Positions 20,680 through 31,803 of a stretch of DNA of 64,000 nt are shown here, in pieces. Source of the DNA: Litsea cubeba. Its lineage: Eukaryota > Streptophyta > Magnoliopsida > Laurales > Lauraceae. Numbering within the stretch: the stretch's first letter is position 1; each line of letters begins with the position of its first letter. Made by a program: the position numbers and the translations under genes. The notes below the pieces were generated by a model. It did no database searches. It was not told the DNA's origin and worked only from the letters and a program-made list of their open reading frames with translations. The DNA lies in assembly GCA_012931725.1 (NCBI GenBank), contig CM022951.1, positions 16,209,948 to 16,273,947 on the forward strand. Direction: 5' to 3'.

Positions 20680-22592
20680 GATTTTGGGCCTCTCCTTGCC
20701 AGCTCTCTTTGAGGCTGGTTCGAACTTGGCCATCATCACCTGCTTATCGTGTGAAGCCCTTCTGGCCTCGACACAGGCTTGGTTGCTCCAATTGGGGATG
20801 GGGGCTAGGTGAATGACGTTTATTATTCTCTATGACTCTTCACTTTCCTGATCTTCATCATTTTGGCGCTGAGCTCGGTTGACATTTCTATCTCCTTCTT
20901 TTACGTAGTCCTTCAAATGCCCGTCTTTGACAAGCTTCTCAAGGTGTGACTTGAGAGACATGCAATCGTCGGTCCTGTGCCCATTCTATTTATGGTAGGC
21001 GTAGAACTTATTCTGGTCACGGGTGGAAGGATCACCCCTCATGGGCTGTGGCCAGCTAAAGAACGGCTGCATCTTGATCTTATTGAAGGGCTTATGGATC
21101 AGCTCTTTGAAGATCGTATATACAGCCTTGTGGGAGGTGAAGTTGATTCGAACTTCTTGCAGCCTCTCGAGGTGGATGCTGGGACCTTTACCGAGCTAGT
21201 GGATGCCCAGTTTCGGTCCGGCTCTTCTCTCCGAAATGACTTCTTGTCCCTCTTGGAGGCTCGGTCACCTCGGTTTCCGCGTCCGAAGCCAAAGCTCTCC
21301 CGAGCTCGGATTTCATCTTTTTCTTGTGCAATGTATCAGTTCACCCTAGCCATTAATGATGTCATGGAGGCCACAGGGTTCCCGACCAAGTCTTTTAGAA
21401 GCTCGTTGCCCGGCAACAGAGCATTCTGGAAAGAAAAAATCGCCACTTCATCGTTAGAGTCTTCAATTGGGTTATAAACCGTCCAGAATCTCTTGGCGAA
21501 CTGGGTGATATTCTCATCATGCCTCATCCTAAGAGCCATTATATCAGCATCAGTTTTTGGGATGACTCGGTGCGCCTGAAATTTCTCCAGGAAGGAGTTC
21601 CGGAGCTATCGCCAGCTCGATATCGACCCCTCTGTGAGTGTGCAGAACAACTTTAGGGGGAGATCTCCCAAGCTGGAGGAAAAGACTCTACAACTCAGGT
21701 GACCTACATCACCCCACACCGACATCTTCTGAGTAAATTATCGGATATGCACTGCTGGATCCGATGTCCCATCGTAAAGAGCGAACCTTGGAACATTGAA
21801 CCTCTCGGGGAGAGCAAAGTCCATTATCTCCTGGGAAAAAGGAGATGCGCAGAAGTCTTCGGAGTCGTACGCGTCCATCCATTTTTGGGGGAAACCGATG
21901 ACCTCCATGTTGCGCCGGACTGTTTGTTTGACACGTCGATCAATCCATTTTTGCAAACCGTCATTGCCTTCTAGTATTGACTCCAGCCTTCTCTTGAAAT
22001 GGCAGATGCTAGAGCTCTCATCTTGAGCTCGGTCATGCTTCTTTTTGTTCAGAAACTCTCTTAAATCCTTTTTGGCCGCAATGGATTGTTTGCCTTTAGG
22101 GGCCTTCTTTGGATTATGCTGATTCGAGGGATGCTTGGCCGAGGTCGCCACTTTCTCTCTCAACTGTTGCTGGAGCTGATGAATCAACTCATCCTTCTCT
22201 TGGAGAGCAAGGTTTTGTGCTTTGATATCCATAAGGAGAGGACTGTCGTCCTCGTTGTCGCCATCGTCCTGGTGATGGGACTGACTTAGTCCGTCGATCG
22301 CCGGGGATTTTTCCTGTTGGGGTTTCTCCTGAAGAGGACGTTTCCCTCGGGGATGCTCCTGCTTGGAAGGTGCCGTCACCTCCCTTGAAGATGAACTTGA
22401 CAGGGATGGATGCTCCGGTGGGGGGACCGAGACGAAGGGGTGTTCATCAATAGCCAGTGTGCCAGACCTGGTCCCGGATGTTCTCCATTGAGGAATGTGC
22501 GGCATTGAAAGCCCTCTGCCCTTTCCATCCTTGGAAGGTTCTCTGCCTTTTGCAGCCTTTCGAGTCATGGTGTTTGGGAAGAACTTGTTCAA
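20680..22592 (-). pseudogene. Tat Gag, broken
   Basis: The first frame (22592-21738) has a basic N-terminal part, a Gln/Glu-rich coiled segment (ALQEKDELIHQLQQQLREK) and the start of the retrotransposon Gag domain (FNVPRFALYDGTSDPAVHIR). The domain continues in the same strand through stops to ALRMRHDENITQFAKRFW (21539-21336). Near 21000-20955 a zinc-finger-like stretch reads FYAYHK, then a stop, then NGHRTDDC; the first Cys of the usual pattern is Tyr. Overall this is a decayed but recognisable Gag. Confidence 0.78.
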
Positions 22593-22596
22593 TCGT

Positions 22597-22616
22597 TTCC
22601 CACAGTCGACGCCAAT
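22597..22616 (-). promoter_or_regulatory. Primer-binding site region of the Tat element
   Basis: In element orientation, ATTGGCGTCGACTGTGGGAA follows the LTR end directly. It resembles the TGGCGCCGTTG-type site complementary to Asp tRNA, with changes. The second Tat element has the closer form TTGGCGCCGTTTGTGGG at the same place. Confidence 0.65.
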
Positions 22617-23484
22617 TGTAAGTGCCTAAAAATTACGGACTTTGATTAAGGGATCCGGATGAGCTTAATGCTCCCTGATGACGATGATATGGCTCGAAAC
22701 CTGAAAGGGGAGAAGAAAGAGACAATCAAAGACCCTAGCTGCGGGCAGCGCAAGGCTCTCCGATGCCTAAGTCAGTTCTGCAACTCAACGTAGGATGGAG
22801 AAGAAGGGAGACAGAGTAAGGGCTTAATGGTGTGTATATGCGTACCTGAGTTTGGAATGGGCTTCCCTATTTATAGGGGAGAACCCACTGCCTTTGGATG
22901 TCGTGCCCATGATTTGATCTGGCAATTGAGTAGACAGTCCCATCGGCCCATCTCTCATTAAATACAAGTCTCGTCAGCACACACTTCATTAAATGCGGCC
23001 CACTATTCATTAAATGAGAGTCTTATCGGGCCATACCATGTGGGCTTTTTGGCAGTAGTCCCATCGGATTCTGCCTGGGGCCTTACCCTGATGGGGACGT
23101 AGCCGCTGGATGCCGTTTTGTCAGGGCTAATGGGCGACTGTGATGTCTTCTCAACCTTACTTGCGCGTGCCTTGGTCTTGTCACATGTCCTGTGACGTGG
23201 CTGTGCTTCCATAGAAGTCCGACTGTTAGTGTCCGTCTCGGCTAACCTTCTGGCAATAGTGCCGAGGTGAATGGCCGAGGCCAGAGCATGGTGCCGAGGT
23301 CAGGAATGACCGAGGCTAGAGCACGGCGCCGAGGTCAGGAATGACCGAGGTCGAAGATGACCTTGATCTTGGCTGGCGCACTGGTACTGATACCGAGGTG
23401 CGCCTTACCGAGACTAAGACATGATTAGCTAGTAGCACTACCGGAGCTAATGTAATCTCGGTATCTTAGAAAATACCCCACACA
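22617..23484 (-). repeat. 5' LTR of the first Tat element
   Basis: In element orientation the LTR starts TGTGTGGGGTATTTTC at 23484 and ends GGCACTTACA at 22617 (868 bp). A TATA box (CTATAAATAGG) lies at about 22877-22866. A tandem motif CCGAGGTCAGGAATGA recurs at 23295-23345. No matching LTR was found at the other end of the element. Confidence 0.78.
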
Positions 23485-23499
23485 CTCTCAATGCCCGCT

Positions 23500-23951
23500 T
23501 GATCACCCATGATTCATCAAACCAATAATCAGTTGAAAGCTCAATTATGACCTGAATGGATAGATTCTTGAAGCATCTTCACATATCATTATCGTTCGTG
23601 GCTGCCTCATTTACAAAAGATGACAACTTCATCCTCACCTGATCAGCAGCCTGCCAATTTGAAATACCCATTTCAGAAATTGCAGAGGCAAGAAACCAAT
23701 CCAAACTCTCTAGAAACAACAGATCGGAAATGCATGTGGTGAAATGATTCCATGGGCTGGAAGTCTCTTTGATCCACCTCAAAGAACGCAGCTCCATCTG
23801 GTGAACGGGCCAGCCAGGTTTCTATTTCTTTCAACCGAAGTGATAATGTCACGTCTTTTTCTTCCCCTTCTATTGGCTTTCCCATCGATCCTTTAGTTGT
23901 AATATTGAGTGTATAGTTCTGAATGCGATGCCAGTGCTGATTGGAGGCCAT
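23500..23951 (-). pseudogene. Unidentified protein-coding fragment beside the Tat LTR
   Basis: The minus strand begins MASNQHWHRIQNYTLN and continues with a charged stretch (PIEGEEKDVTLSLRLKEIET) and ARSPDGAAFFEVDQRDFQPM. Coding sense then moves to another frame (SLDWFLASAISEMGI, AADQVRMKLSSFVNEAA), suggesting a frameshift or intron near 23740. A stop follows near 23579 and the sequence ends at the Tat LTR. I do not recognise the family. It may be a host gene piece cut by the Tat insertion. Confidence 0.3.
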
Positions 23952-24180
23952 GGATGGATTTTCTTTTTCTTGAAGACGAACGTGAAAGAAAGGAGAGTAG
24001 TGAAAGAAGTGAAAGAGAAAGAAACGAAGGTAATGTTAAATAACGAAGCAGAAAGAAGTTTAGGAAGAAAGAGGCTTTCTATTTTTCAAAAGTTGGCATT
24101 CAGTTGGAATGGATTCTCATTTCTCAACGGTCCGACTGTGTGATAGAGTAGCTGTCCGTTGAGTCCGTTAAAATTAATGG

Positions 24181-24622
24181 TCTGGATCATTGACTTTTTT
24201 TTTGCTTAATGGTAATTGAGTATTAAAGGAAGAAAACAGGGCAAAACAACCCCAAAACAAGAAAACAAAAGGGGAGGGGAGGATTACAAAAATGCCAACC
24301 GACCCAGCCAAGCTGCACAACAAAGCTACCTAAGAAGAAACTTTACAACAGAAAACTGATTAGGAGGAGGAGACAGAAACAAAAAAGGAGGACCCAGCAA
24401 CATGGGCAGCAAAAAGGCAGCCTGCCATCCAGGCAAATAGACTACCCAAGAAGAAAACCAGCGCTGCCCAAACCCAGAGAAAACATAAAGCTGACATACC
24501 TCAGTGATAGTTTAGCAAACCCAAAGCAACCAAAATTGGAAGAGGGGGCAAAGCTTGAATGCGCCTGAAAAAGAGCAGACCATTCCCTTTAGCCTGTCCG
24601 AGAAAATATCTGGATCATTGAC
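24181..24622 (-). mobile_element. 5'-truncated LINE (L1-type) 3' end with target duplication
   Basis: TCTGGATCATTGAC occurs at 24181-24194 and again at 24609-24622. Between them is a non-coding segment that, read on the minus strand, ends in poly(A) (plus-strand T run 24195-24203). The preceding sequence resembles the LINE tail at 28350-28658. A 14-bp duplication, a poly(A) tail and strong 5' truncation are the marks of target-primed reverse transcription. Confidence 0.8.
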
Positions 24623-25166
24623 TCAAATCGTCTCTTGAACATATTCAAGATCCAGGCATATAATGCCTACGGCTCAACTCGGGTTCGGCCCCAACAATTG
24701 TAAAGATTAAAGCACTCCAAAACCCAAACTTGGATAGGAACCTTTTGGTTAGGGCCAAGCTCAGTGTGAATAAGGGCATGCTTCCATTGGGATTAGGTTG
24801 ACATTGTGTCCATTTTGAAACGGGACAAAATGTAATATAGAAAAAGAAGGTTATAAAAATGGGTCAAATCAGATTTGGGTTGACCCTTTTGGAGATCATC
24901 TCGGACTATTGTTGTGTGGATGTTTGGAGTGGATTGGGGTCATCCCATATGGAATTTGAGTGATGTTTGGTGTAGGATTGGCCTAAATCCTGAATTGACC
25001 TACATAAGCTAGATGTTATCCCCTAAAATGTTGATATTGCGTTGGTGCGTAGTGTGTGCGGTCGGTTGGGTGTTCTTAGGCCTAACCAATGAACAGACAA
25101 TACATTAGTTTATGTAGACTATGTTATGGTGCCTCAAATAAATTGTATAGTTATTCTAAGTTTAAC
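24623..25166. other. Intergenic sequence without recognisable features
   Basis: No open frame, terminal repeat or RNA gene could be supported here. The composition is ordinary plant intergenic. Confidence 0.5.
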
Positions 25167-27334
25167 GAGCATTTTACTGGAAATGACACTTAATGTGCAC
25201 GTGGGACCAAATCAAGCACTTTAAATGTTGTTGCATCAATTAGAGCAACTGGGCTGAAAAACCCTTTTTTTTTTACCAATTTGGCATGTGGTCGATGCCG
25301 ACCTTAATTTACACTACCTAAGGTCGGTGCCGACCCTATTGTCGTGAAAAATTACAACTTTGTGCGAAAAAAAAATAGAAAACCTGCGTCGGCACCGACC
25401 TTAATTTTAATTAGTAAGGTCGGTACCGACCCTATATCAGATATATAATAATCCTTATTTAACTATATATATTTACCAATAAGTTAATGATTGTCAATGT
25501 AAAATCTAGTTTTCAGAAACTTATGTTTATAAAAAAAATACCAAAACCAAAGGAAAACCAAGAATCCACATCAAGAGATGATAGTCCAATGATTCCATAT
25601 TAAAGAAAAATGTCCAAACCAAATATCATGTTCCTTTTTATTAGTCAATGATGACAACCTCCATGGGCAGTAAAATTTTCTTCCATTCTATGGATAAACC
25701 TAAGATTCAATTTGGTATGTTTAATGAATTGTGGATCCAACTTACTAGTAAAAATGCACTCCTTAAGAGCAGTTATGCCAATTCCTGAACAGGGTTTTGC
25801 TCATTTTAATAGAAAGCATTCTTTTCTTTGCTATATTTCAAATACCTCCAATACACAATCATAAATGAATGAAGTCTTCCTAGAGTTTAAATCGGTTTAA
25901 AGTTTTTCATGTGGTACAAAAAATTTATCAAGGCTAGGCATGAAGCCAGAATTCAAAATATTATAAAAAACTTGCAGTAAAGTAAGATTTACTGATAACA
26001 AAGTATATTTAGATACATGCAGAGATAGGTAATGTGCTAGTTACAGTGTATCTTTGCTATTAGTTAGGTGTGTTGCCAGTGTCATTTATTAGTATATGGT
26101 GGAACTATTTCCATCATGTAGTACATACCATGTAGTTCCCATGTCAAACGATTTTTCAAGGCAGTTTTTCAGTTGTTCACATTTGTATCATCTAATGTTT
26201 ACCAAAAATCACTTGTGACTTAGACTTTGTATACCTTATTGTATTAGTTAAAGGTCTCAATCTCTGGTTTTGAAAGGCATTTGAAATTCTCATAGTTAAA
26301 CTATTTCCAGTTTTTTTTTTTTTTTGGTACCACATGGTAGACTCAGACTCACACATATGTTCCAACTTCCAAACAAGTTTTGCTACACTCTGGGGACATT
26401 TCTAAAGCTAATTAATTTGACCATATTTCTGTAAATTGAATTTTAGAATTTTCTCTATAAAGTAGTTAAACATGTTCATAAAAAGGCCAAATCTCAATTA
26501 AAACCTCCAAATACCATGTGGTACCCTGTGACTCAGGCTTTGTTCACATGTAGTGTCTTTCACATTTGTATCACATTTGTAATTGACCTGTGAAAAAGCA
26601 GATTATCAGTAAAACCAAAATTGCCTTATCATCTTTGTTCACCAAAAATTTCAATTTGAAAATAAGTTCACTTACATTCTCATGCTTGTGTGGCCTTCTG
26701 ATGAATGAATGAGATTGAAGTCTGACCTATGCTTTGTTTCTTCTAACTATTTTCATTTTAAAACTTCTTATGCTTGTATTGACCAACTGATGAATAGGAT
26801 GGGATCGACTTCTAAGCCATGTGTGGGCTTCTACCATTTTTTTTATGTACACCACAGCCACACAATTCCATACAAAGTTAACTATCTCTCTCCAAGTATA
26901 TCTTCTAATTGATATATTTATTACATACGGGCCCTACCTCTATGACAATGTAATTGCTGGAAAAATCCCAAATTATATTCAACAAATTGATCAATTACAC
27001 ATCAAAGTAAACATTAGATGATACAAATGTGAGCAACTAAAAAACTGGCTTGAAGAATCGTTTGACATGGGTACTATATGGTATATTTTACTAGTTAAAA
27101 ATAATGTCAAAGCCGACGCAGGTTTGCTATTTTTTTCGCAAAAAGTTGTAACTTTTATGACAATAGGGTTGGCACCGACCTTAGGAAGTGTAAATTAAGA
27201 TCGGCACCGACCATGTGCCAAATTGGTAAAAAAGAAGGGTTTTTGGCCCAATTGCTCAAATTGGTGCAACAACATCTAAAGTCCTTGATCGGGTCCCACG
27301 TGTGCATTAAGTGTTTTTTTCTGGTAAAATCCTC
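25167..27334. mobile_element. Non-autonomous DNA transposon with long inverted repeats (Mutator-like)
   Basis: The left end starts GAGCATTTTACTGG and the reverse complement of the right end starts GAGGATTTTACCAG. Similarity continues for about 250-270 bp on each side, through ACTTAATGYRCACGTGGGA and a block with the palindrome GGTCGGTGCCGACC. A second inner pair of arms lies at about 26120-26215 and 27005-27085. Flanking nonamers AAGTTTAAC and CAATTTAAT agree at 6 of 9 positions, compatible with an old 9-bp Mutator-type duplication. The interior has a diverged direct repeat (26665-26750, 26757-26840) and no transposase. Confidence 0.6.
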
Positions 27335-28164
27335 CAATTTAATCGTATAGCTAGTAAAATTTGATAAATTTAATGTTTTTATCAATAACTAATCTATAAA
27401 ACCCTCTTCTTCTCTTTATGATGGCCTGCTGAGACACACATCCATGTTTGTCCTTATGATAATAAGAGTGGTCATGTACATGGTTCAAATAATCGATCGG
27501 ATAATGGTTCGTATCACTCATACGTACTAGTATCGGCCCATTCTGGTCCAATATTAGCTTGCCTATTGGTCGTGGTCTTATATCGAAAAAATATGTCCAA
27601 ATGATCTAACTTTATCGGCAGATAATTAAAAGTATCGGTCTTGACCGATATATTTGCCAATATTTTCAAGATCTCGGCCGACAATGTTTAAAGCCTCTTT
27701 CTTTTCGTTTTTCCCTTTGTACTCATTTCTTTCTCTTTCTAAATATATTAGATGCTGCCCTTGTTCATCCCCAATACCTATTTCACTTTCAAGCCATTGA
27801 AGAGTTTTATTTTTTTTATAGATTTCATTCGAAAAAATTCTATACAACTCTTCCATGGTGAGTATTATGATTTTTTTTCTATAGTTTTTTCTAAAGATAT
27901 ATTTAGAAATAGCTTATTAGAAATGAGGATTGCATGCTTGTTTTGTTGAGAATACATTTTATTCTCTTTTATTTACACATTTTGAGGATAGATCTACTAA
28001 TTGAGATTTTGAGAATTGGGACTTTTGTTGAAATTTTAAAGATATTTGTAAAATAGTTATTAAAGTTTGTCTGGAGTGTGTTGAAAATGTTTCTAGCTTC
28101 TTAGGTTGGCATATATCTATTACAAAATGAGTAAAAGCTTTAGTTTCTTAGCTTATTGCTAATA
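27335..28164. other. Intergenic sequence flanking the hAT element
   Basis: No gene is visible. At 27530-27690 words such as TATCGGCC, ACCGATAT and CTCGGCCGA recur, and similar words (CCGATACTGCGA) recur beyond the hAT at 32090-32170. The hAT may therefore have landed in an older repeat of that kind. No boundaries were found. Confidence 0.35.
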
Positions 28165-28349
28165 GATAGGTCCAGTGGCGGACCCATGATTTTCGGTTGA
28201 GGGGTGCGATACGATGGCAATTGAAAAGGTCCAAAAATATTATTTTGCGATACTTTCTTCACATTAAAAATGACAAAAGAGAAAATGTATTGCATTTAAA
28301 TGATTACAAAATATTCAAGTATATTTGCTGCTTTGACATTGCATTTCGT

Positions 28350-28658
28350 CTAGGTGTGCAGGTTTGCCTCTAAGTTTAGAGTTGCTTTGCTGTGTAGTGT
28401 TGAGCAGTCTTGGCTCTGGTCTGCTATCTTCATTTTGGATTGCTCATTAGCAGTGCCTCTGTTTTCCAGTTTTCTTTGTTCCGTTGAGATTCTTGTTGTT
28501 GGGTTCTTTGTATAGTGCTCTTTTGGTGGGGCTGCCATTCTGGGTTGGCTTTTTTTGTAGGCCTTTCCTGTTTGCTTTTCCTTTCTTTTTGGGGGCTTGC
28601 TCTGTTTTCCCTCTCTTTCTCAATACAAATTTACCTTAAGCAAAAAAAAAAAAAAAAA
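28350..28658 (+). mobile_element. LINE 3' end nested in the hAT element
   Basis: A T/G-rich non-coding stretch with repeated GCTTTGCTG-like and TTTTCC words ends in an 18-base A run (28641-28658) preceded by CAATACAAATTTACC. It resembles the tail at 24195-24608 in composition and ending. I could not find a matching target duplication, so the left boundary is approximate. Confidence 0.55.
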
Positions 28659-28709
28659 GTGTATCAACTACAATTTCTCATCAAAAGTCATATATCAACT
28701 ATTCAACAT

Positions 28710-29420
28710 AACTTTTACAATTACCCTCGACGGTTCTTCATGTTTCGAAAGCGTGACATGATTGTCTCATCGTCGATGCTATTAAATATGTCCCTTTCGA
28801 TATATAGAAGTAAACAATCATTCATCTACTCATCTTCCATTCGATTGCGTAGTCGACTCTTCACAATTTTCATAGCAGAAAACACCCTCTCAACAGTAGC
28901 AGTAGCAATTGGTAGAGTTAGCGCCAATCTCAAAGAAAGAAAACCGAAGGATATAGAATGTCCTTTTTTGTTTCAACCATCTTCTGAGCAAGGTCACTAA
29001 TTCCTTTCACTTCTAAGAACTTGCTATTGATCCACATGTCAATAATGTAAATCTCCAGTTCATTATCAAGTATCAATCAATTTGAGTATGAAAAATCATC
29101 TGGATAGAATTTAGAAAGGCAAATCAATTTCTCCTTGTTGAAGGCAGAGAATGAATCACTTGGATTGAAGCATACCACACAACGAAGCAACTCGGTGGTC
29201 ACCTCATTGAAGCGATCATTATGCTCCTTAAGTTGCATGTCAATAGTAGTATAGAATATTTCAACATGGTAAAAATGTAGATTTGTCACTTCAGCTTTGC
29301 GTCATGATCGCTTTCGATCAACAAACAAATCATCCATATTCGGAATGGGAATTTCATATTTATCACAAAATAAATGAACTTTAGAGAGGAGAGAATCTCA
29401 CCCTTTCTTTTGGAACAGAA
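28710..29420 (-). pseudogene. hAT transposase C-terminal (dimerisation) region
   Basis: The minus strand encodes NLHFYHVEIFYTTIDMQL and ELLRCVVCFNPSDSFSAF near 29280-29150. Further on it reads LALTLPIATATVERVFSA near 28940-28880 and ends in a short basic tail near 28720. The pattern LPIATATVERVFSA is the conserved heart of the hAT dimerisation domain of TTF-type transposases. At least one stop (near 28832) and a frame change break it. The catalytic core upstream is not legible. Confidence 0.8.
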
Positions 29421-31795
29421 CTTAGTTCGAGCACATAACTTAATTAATTATTGGGACACAAACACATGGGCATATGAAAATACTTAAGACATAAATCAGT
29501 CATGACTACGCATATGTAAACCACATCCACCAAATTGAACAATATCATAGAAATATGAACATTTTTACATCAAATTTCCAAATAGAGTTAAAAGCATAAA
29601 GCTCTACATCAAATCCATAATTTATTTAATTTGACTATAATATACAAATTAAAAAAGATCGAGAGAGAGGGAGAATGCCTGCACTATGCTGCCAAAAAGA
29701 GGGGCTACCAAAGTTGTAGAACTATTAGATAATGCACCTCCAATCAATAGCTAGACAGCTCTTCTGTGTATAATGAAAAATGAAATCCATGTAAATAAAA
29801 AAAAAAAAAAGCTTGAAGTTTTTTTATTTCTAATACACGAGGGAAAACAACTTCTTTTAGGAATTTGGGATGGTGGGGGTGTTTGTATGGAGACATTTGG
29901 TTTTTCTTATTAAAACTCAGTTATAATTATGCCTTTTCTCTAGTTTTCAACCCATTGAGCTATTTTCTCTTTCTTTAGTTAGGCTGTTATAAATGAAGTA
30001 GAAAAAGAAACACAGAGTGATTTTGCTATGCATCCCTAGAAGCTTTGGCAAAGAGAGGGTTTTGGTGAATAGCTTTGATACAGAGAGTGGTTCCTTTCTC
30101 TTTTGGTTGCAGGGTGGTTTTTTGGTAAGTAGGGGTGAAGTTTCAGCTGGATTGTAGCTGCAGTAGGATATGATTAAGATATGATCTTATGCATATTAGC
30201 CATATATAATAATTACGTTATTATTCATATGTCTATTAATTCTTATGATGAGGCTAACTCCTATTGGAAAAATAATTGAGGACATTCAATACTCTGACAG
30301 GGTGCTCATTTTGCATGGATCAAATTTTCAATACGTAGGCTCAATTTGGAGAGTTCCACTCATGGAAAGCATGAGGAAGACAATCATCTTTTGGACTCAT
30401 TGTTTTGAGACTCTCATCCTAAAAAATTATGCTTTCTCTTTATCTGACCAATTGTCTTACATAGCAAATAATAATAACAACATTCTTTGACAGTTCACAT
30501 CTTTCTTTGTGACATAACATCTATTTAATAACATGATTATTGAAGGGTAGTTCACGCACTGATTCCAAGATTCAGATAAATTCATCAACTGCTCTTATAC
30601 ATTCAAATAACACAAAAATAAATGTCTTTTTTGGTATTTGCTTTAGACCAAATTTAAATTATCTTCTATTTAAATTAGATTAAATATCACATTAGCATTA
30701 CAGTGGTTATGTAAGATAGGAACTTAGTTTATATATTCAAGTTTAGGAAATTAAGTTGATATTGCTTGAATTTGAGAAGCTACAAGTAGTTATTTTCTAT
30801 GATAATTAATTTCAAATTATACAAAAAATTTGCAAACTTTGAATTATCAAGTTAATCCATTTTTCCTTGAAACGCTATTTGAGGTTTCAGTTTTCTCTTT
30901 ACTGCTGGTAGTGGTGAGTCTTAGGCTGGTGTGAACATCAGTTACATCTTCTGAGAAGCAAGTTTTTCTAGAAATTAGTATTCATCATTCTCTTTATGAA
31001 ATTAGAGCTACAAGGTGGTCATAATGAATGATTGTTGTAAGCGAAGAGATATAAAAATGTTTCAAATGTCCAAAGACACAACATTATAAAGCAATTCCAA
31101 TTTTGTTGATCGTTTGCTTTACTCAAGTTCAATTACAACCCGAATCTCTGAGTCCACACCACAATTTCGATCAATTATCAAAATCATCGGCGTCCATGAT
31201 CAAACACGCGAACCAATAACTTGAGAGAGAGTGATTTTGTAACGAAGGGAGTTCAAAAAACCCTAACTCTGCCAAAATCCTTAGGCTATAACCATGCCTC
31301 ACTGAACTAAACGTGTGTAAGCCCAAAATCCAAGAGCAGATGAGTTCAAACATGCATTTATTGTTTCCCATAACTTGTTAAGAGACTTACACTGAGAATC
31401 CGAGATCAAGATGGAATTTTAGAAGAAGAATATAAAAAGAGGAGAAGTGGAAGGGGAAGGGGAAGGATATATACCTCGTCTTTGTCTTTGATTTTCTGCA
31501 TGAGTGATGGTCGCCATCACCATGGCTGGACGGACCTCGGGACCTCGGTGTCGGACTGCCGGTGCAGTGTGGAGAGGGAGAAGGGTTGGAGTCTTGGAGA
31601 GATTCGATCGATTTGGGGGAACTGAGGATTTATCGATTATGTGGGTGGGTGCATTTTTAAGATGGGCTTTAAATGGGGGTTGCAGGATTCATTTTTAAGT
31701 GGGGCAGGAGTGCATGACCCATATCCCTCTAAAGGGATTTTCAAAATTCACCGGGTGCACCTGCACCCAGGTGCATACATGTACGTCCGCCACTG
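29421..31795. other. Non-coding remainder of the hAT element
   Basis: AT-rich interior with short poly(A/T) runs and no recognisable transposase core. The part 31400-31700 is less AT-rich and would be the 5' side of the transposase gene. I see no reliable coding signal there. Confidence 0.5.
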
Positions 31796-31803
31796 GATAG
31801 GTC

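Larger units (their letters stand above)
13510..23489 (-). mobile_element. Ty3/gypsy retrotransposon, Tat lineage with antisense ORF, 3' LTR missing
   Basis: Order in element orientation: 5' LTR 23484-22617, Asp-tRNA-type primer site, Gag, protease, reverse transcriptase, RNase H, a second RNase H, integrase ending near 16800, a degenerate repeat block, then an ORF on the opposite strand (13662-15806). A second, extra RNase H domain and an additional antisense ORF between pol and the 3' LTR are known features of Tat/Retand-type elements. No 3' LTR follows the ORF; the element simply stops beside the DUF212 fragment. CTCTC at 23485-23489 would be the outer half of a target duplication but cannot be paired. 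Many stops and frameshifts are present. Confidence 0.85.
28165..31803 (-). mobile_element. hAT-superfamily DNA transposon (Tip100-like ends), decayed
   Basis: The octamer GATAGGTC at 28165-28172 is repeated exactly at 31796-31803. The element between them (28173-31795, 3623 bp) has terminal inverted repeats starting CAGTGGCGGAC on both sides. Both ends also carry GGGTGC/GTGCACC words. Eight-bp duplications and CAGTGGCGGA ends are typical of Tip100-like hATs. A transposase C-terminus lies on the minus strand near the left end. The N-terminal two thirds are not recognisable, so the copy is defective. A LINE tail is nested at about 28350-28658. Confidence 0.9.

Noticed and set aside
13505..23489. 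CTCTC as a target duplication of the first Tat element
   Set aside because: CTCTC occurs at both 13506-13510 and 23485-23489, but the left side has no LTR and the outer flanks do not reconstruct the sequence seen in the other DUF212 copy. The match is uninformative.
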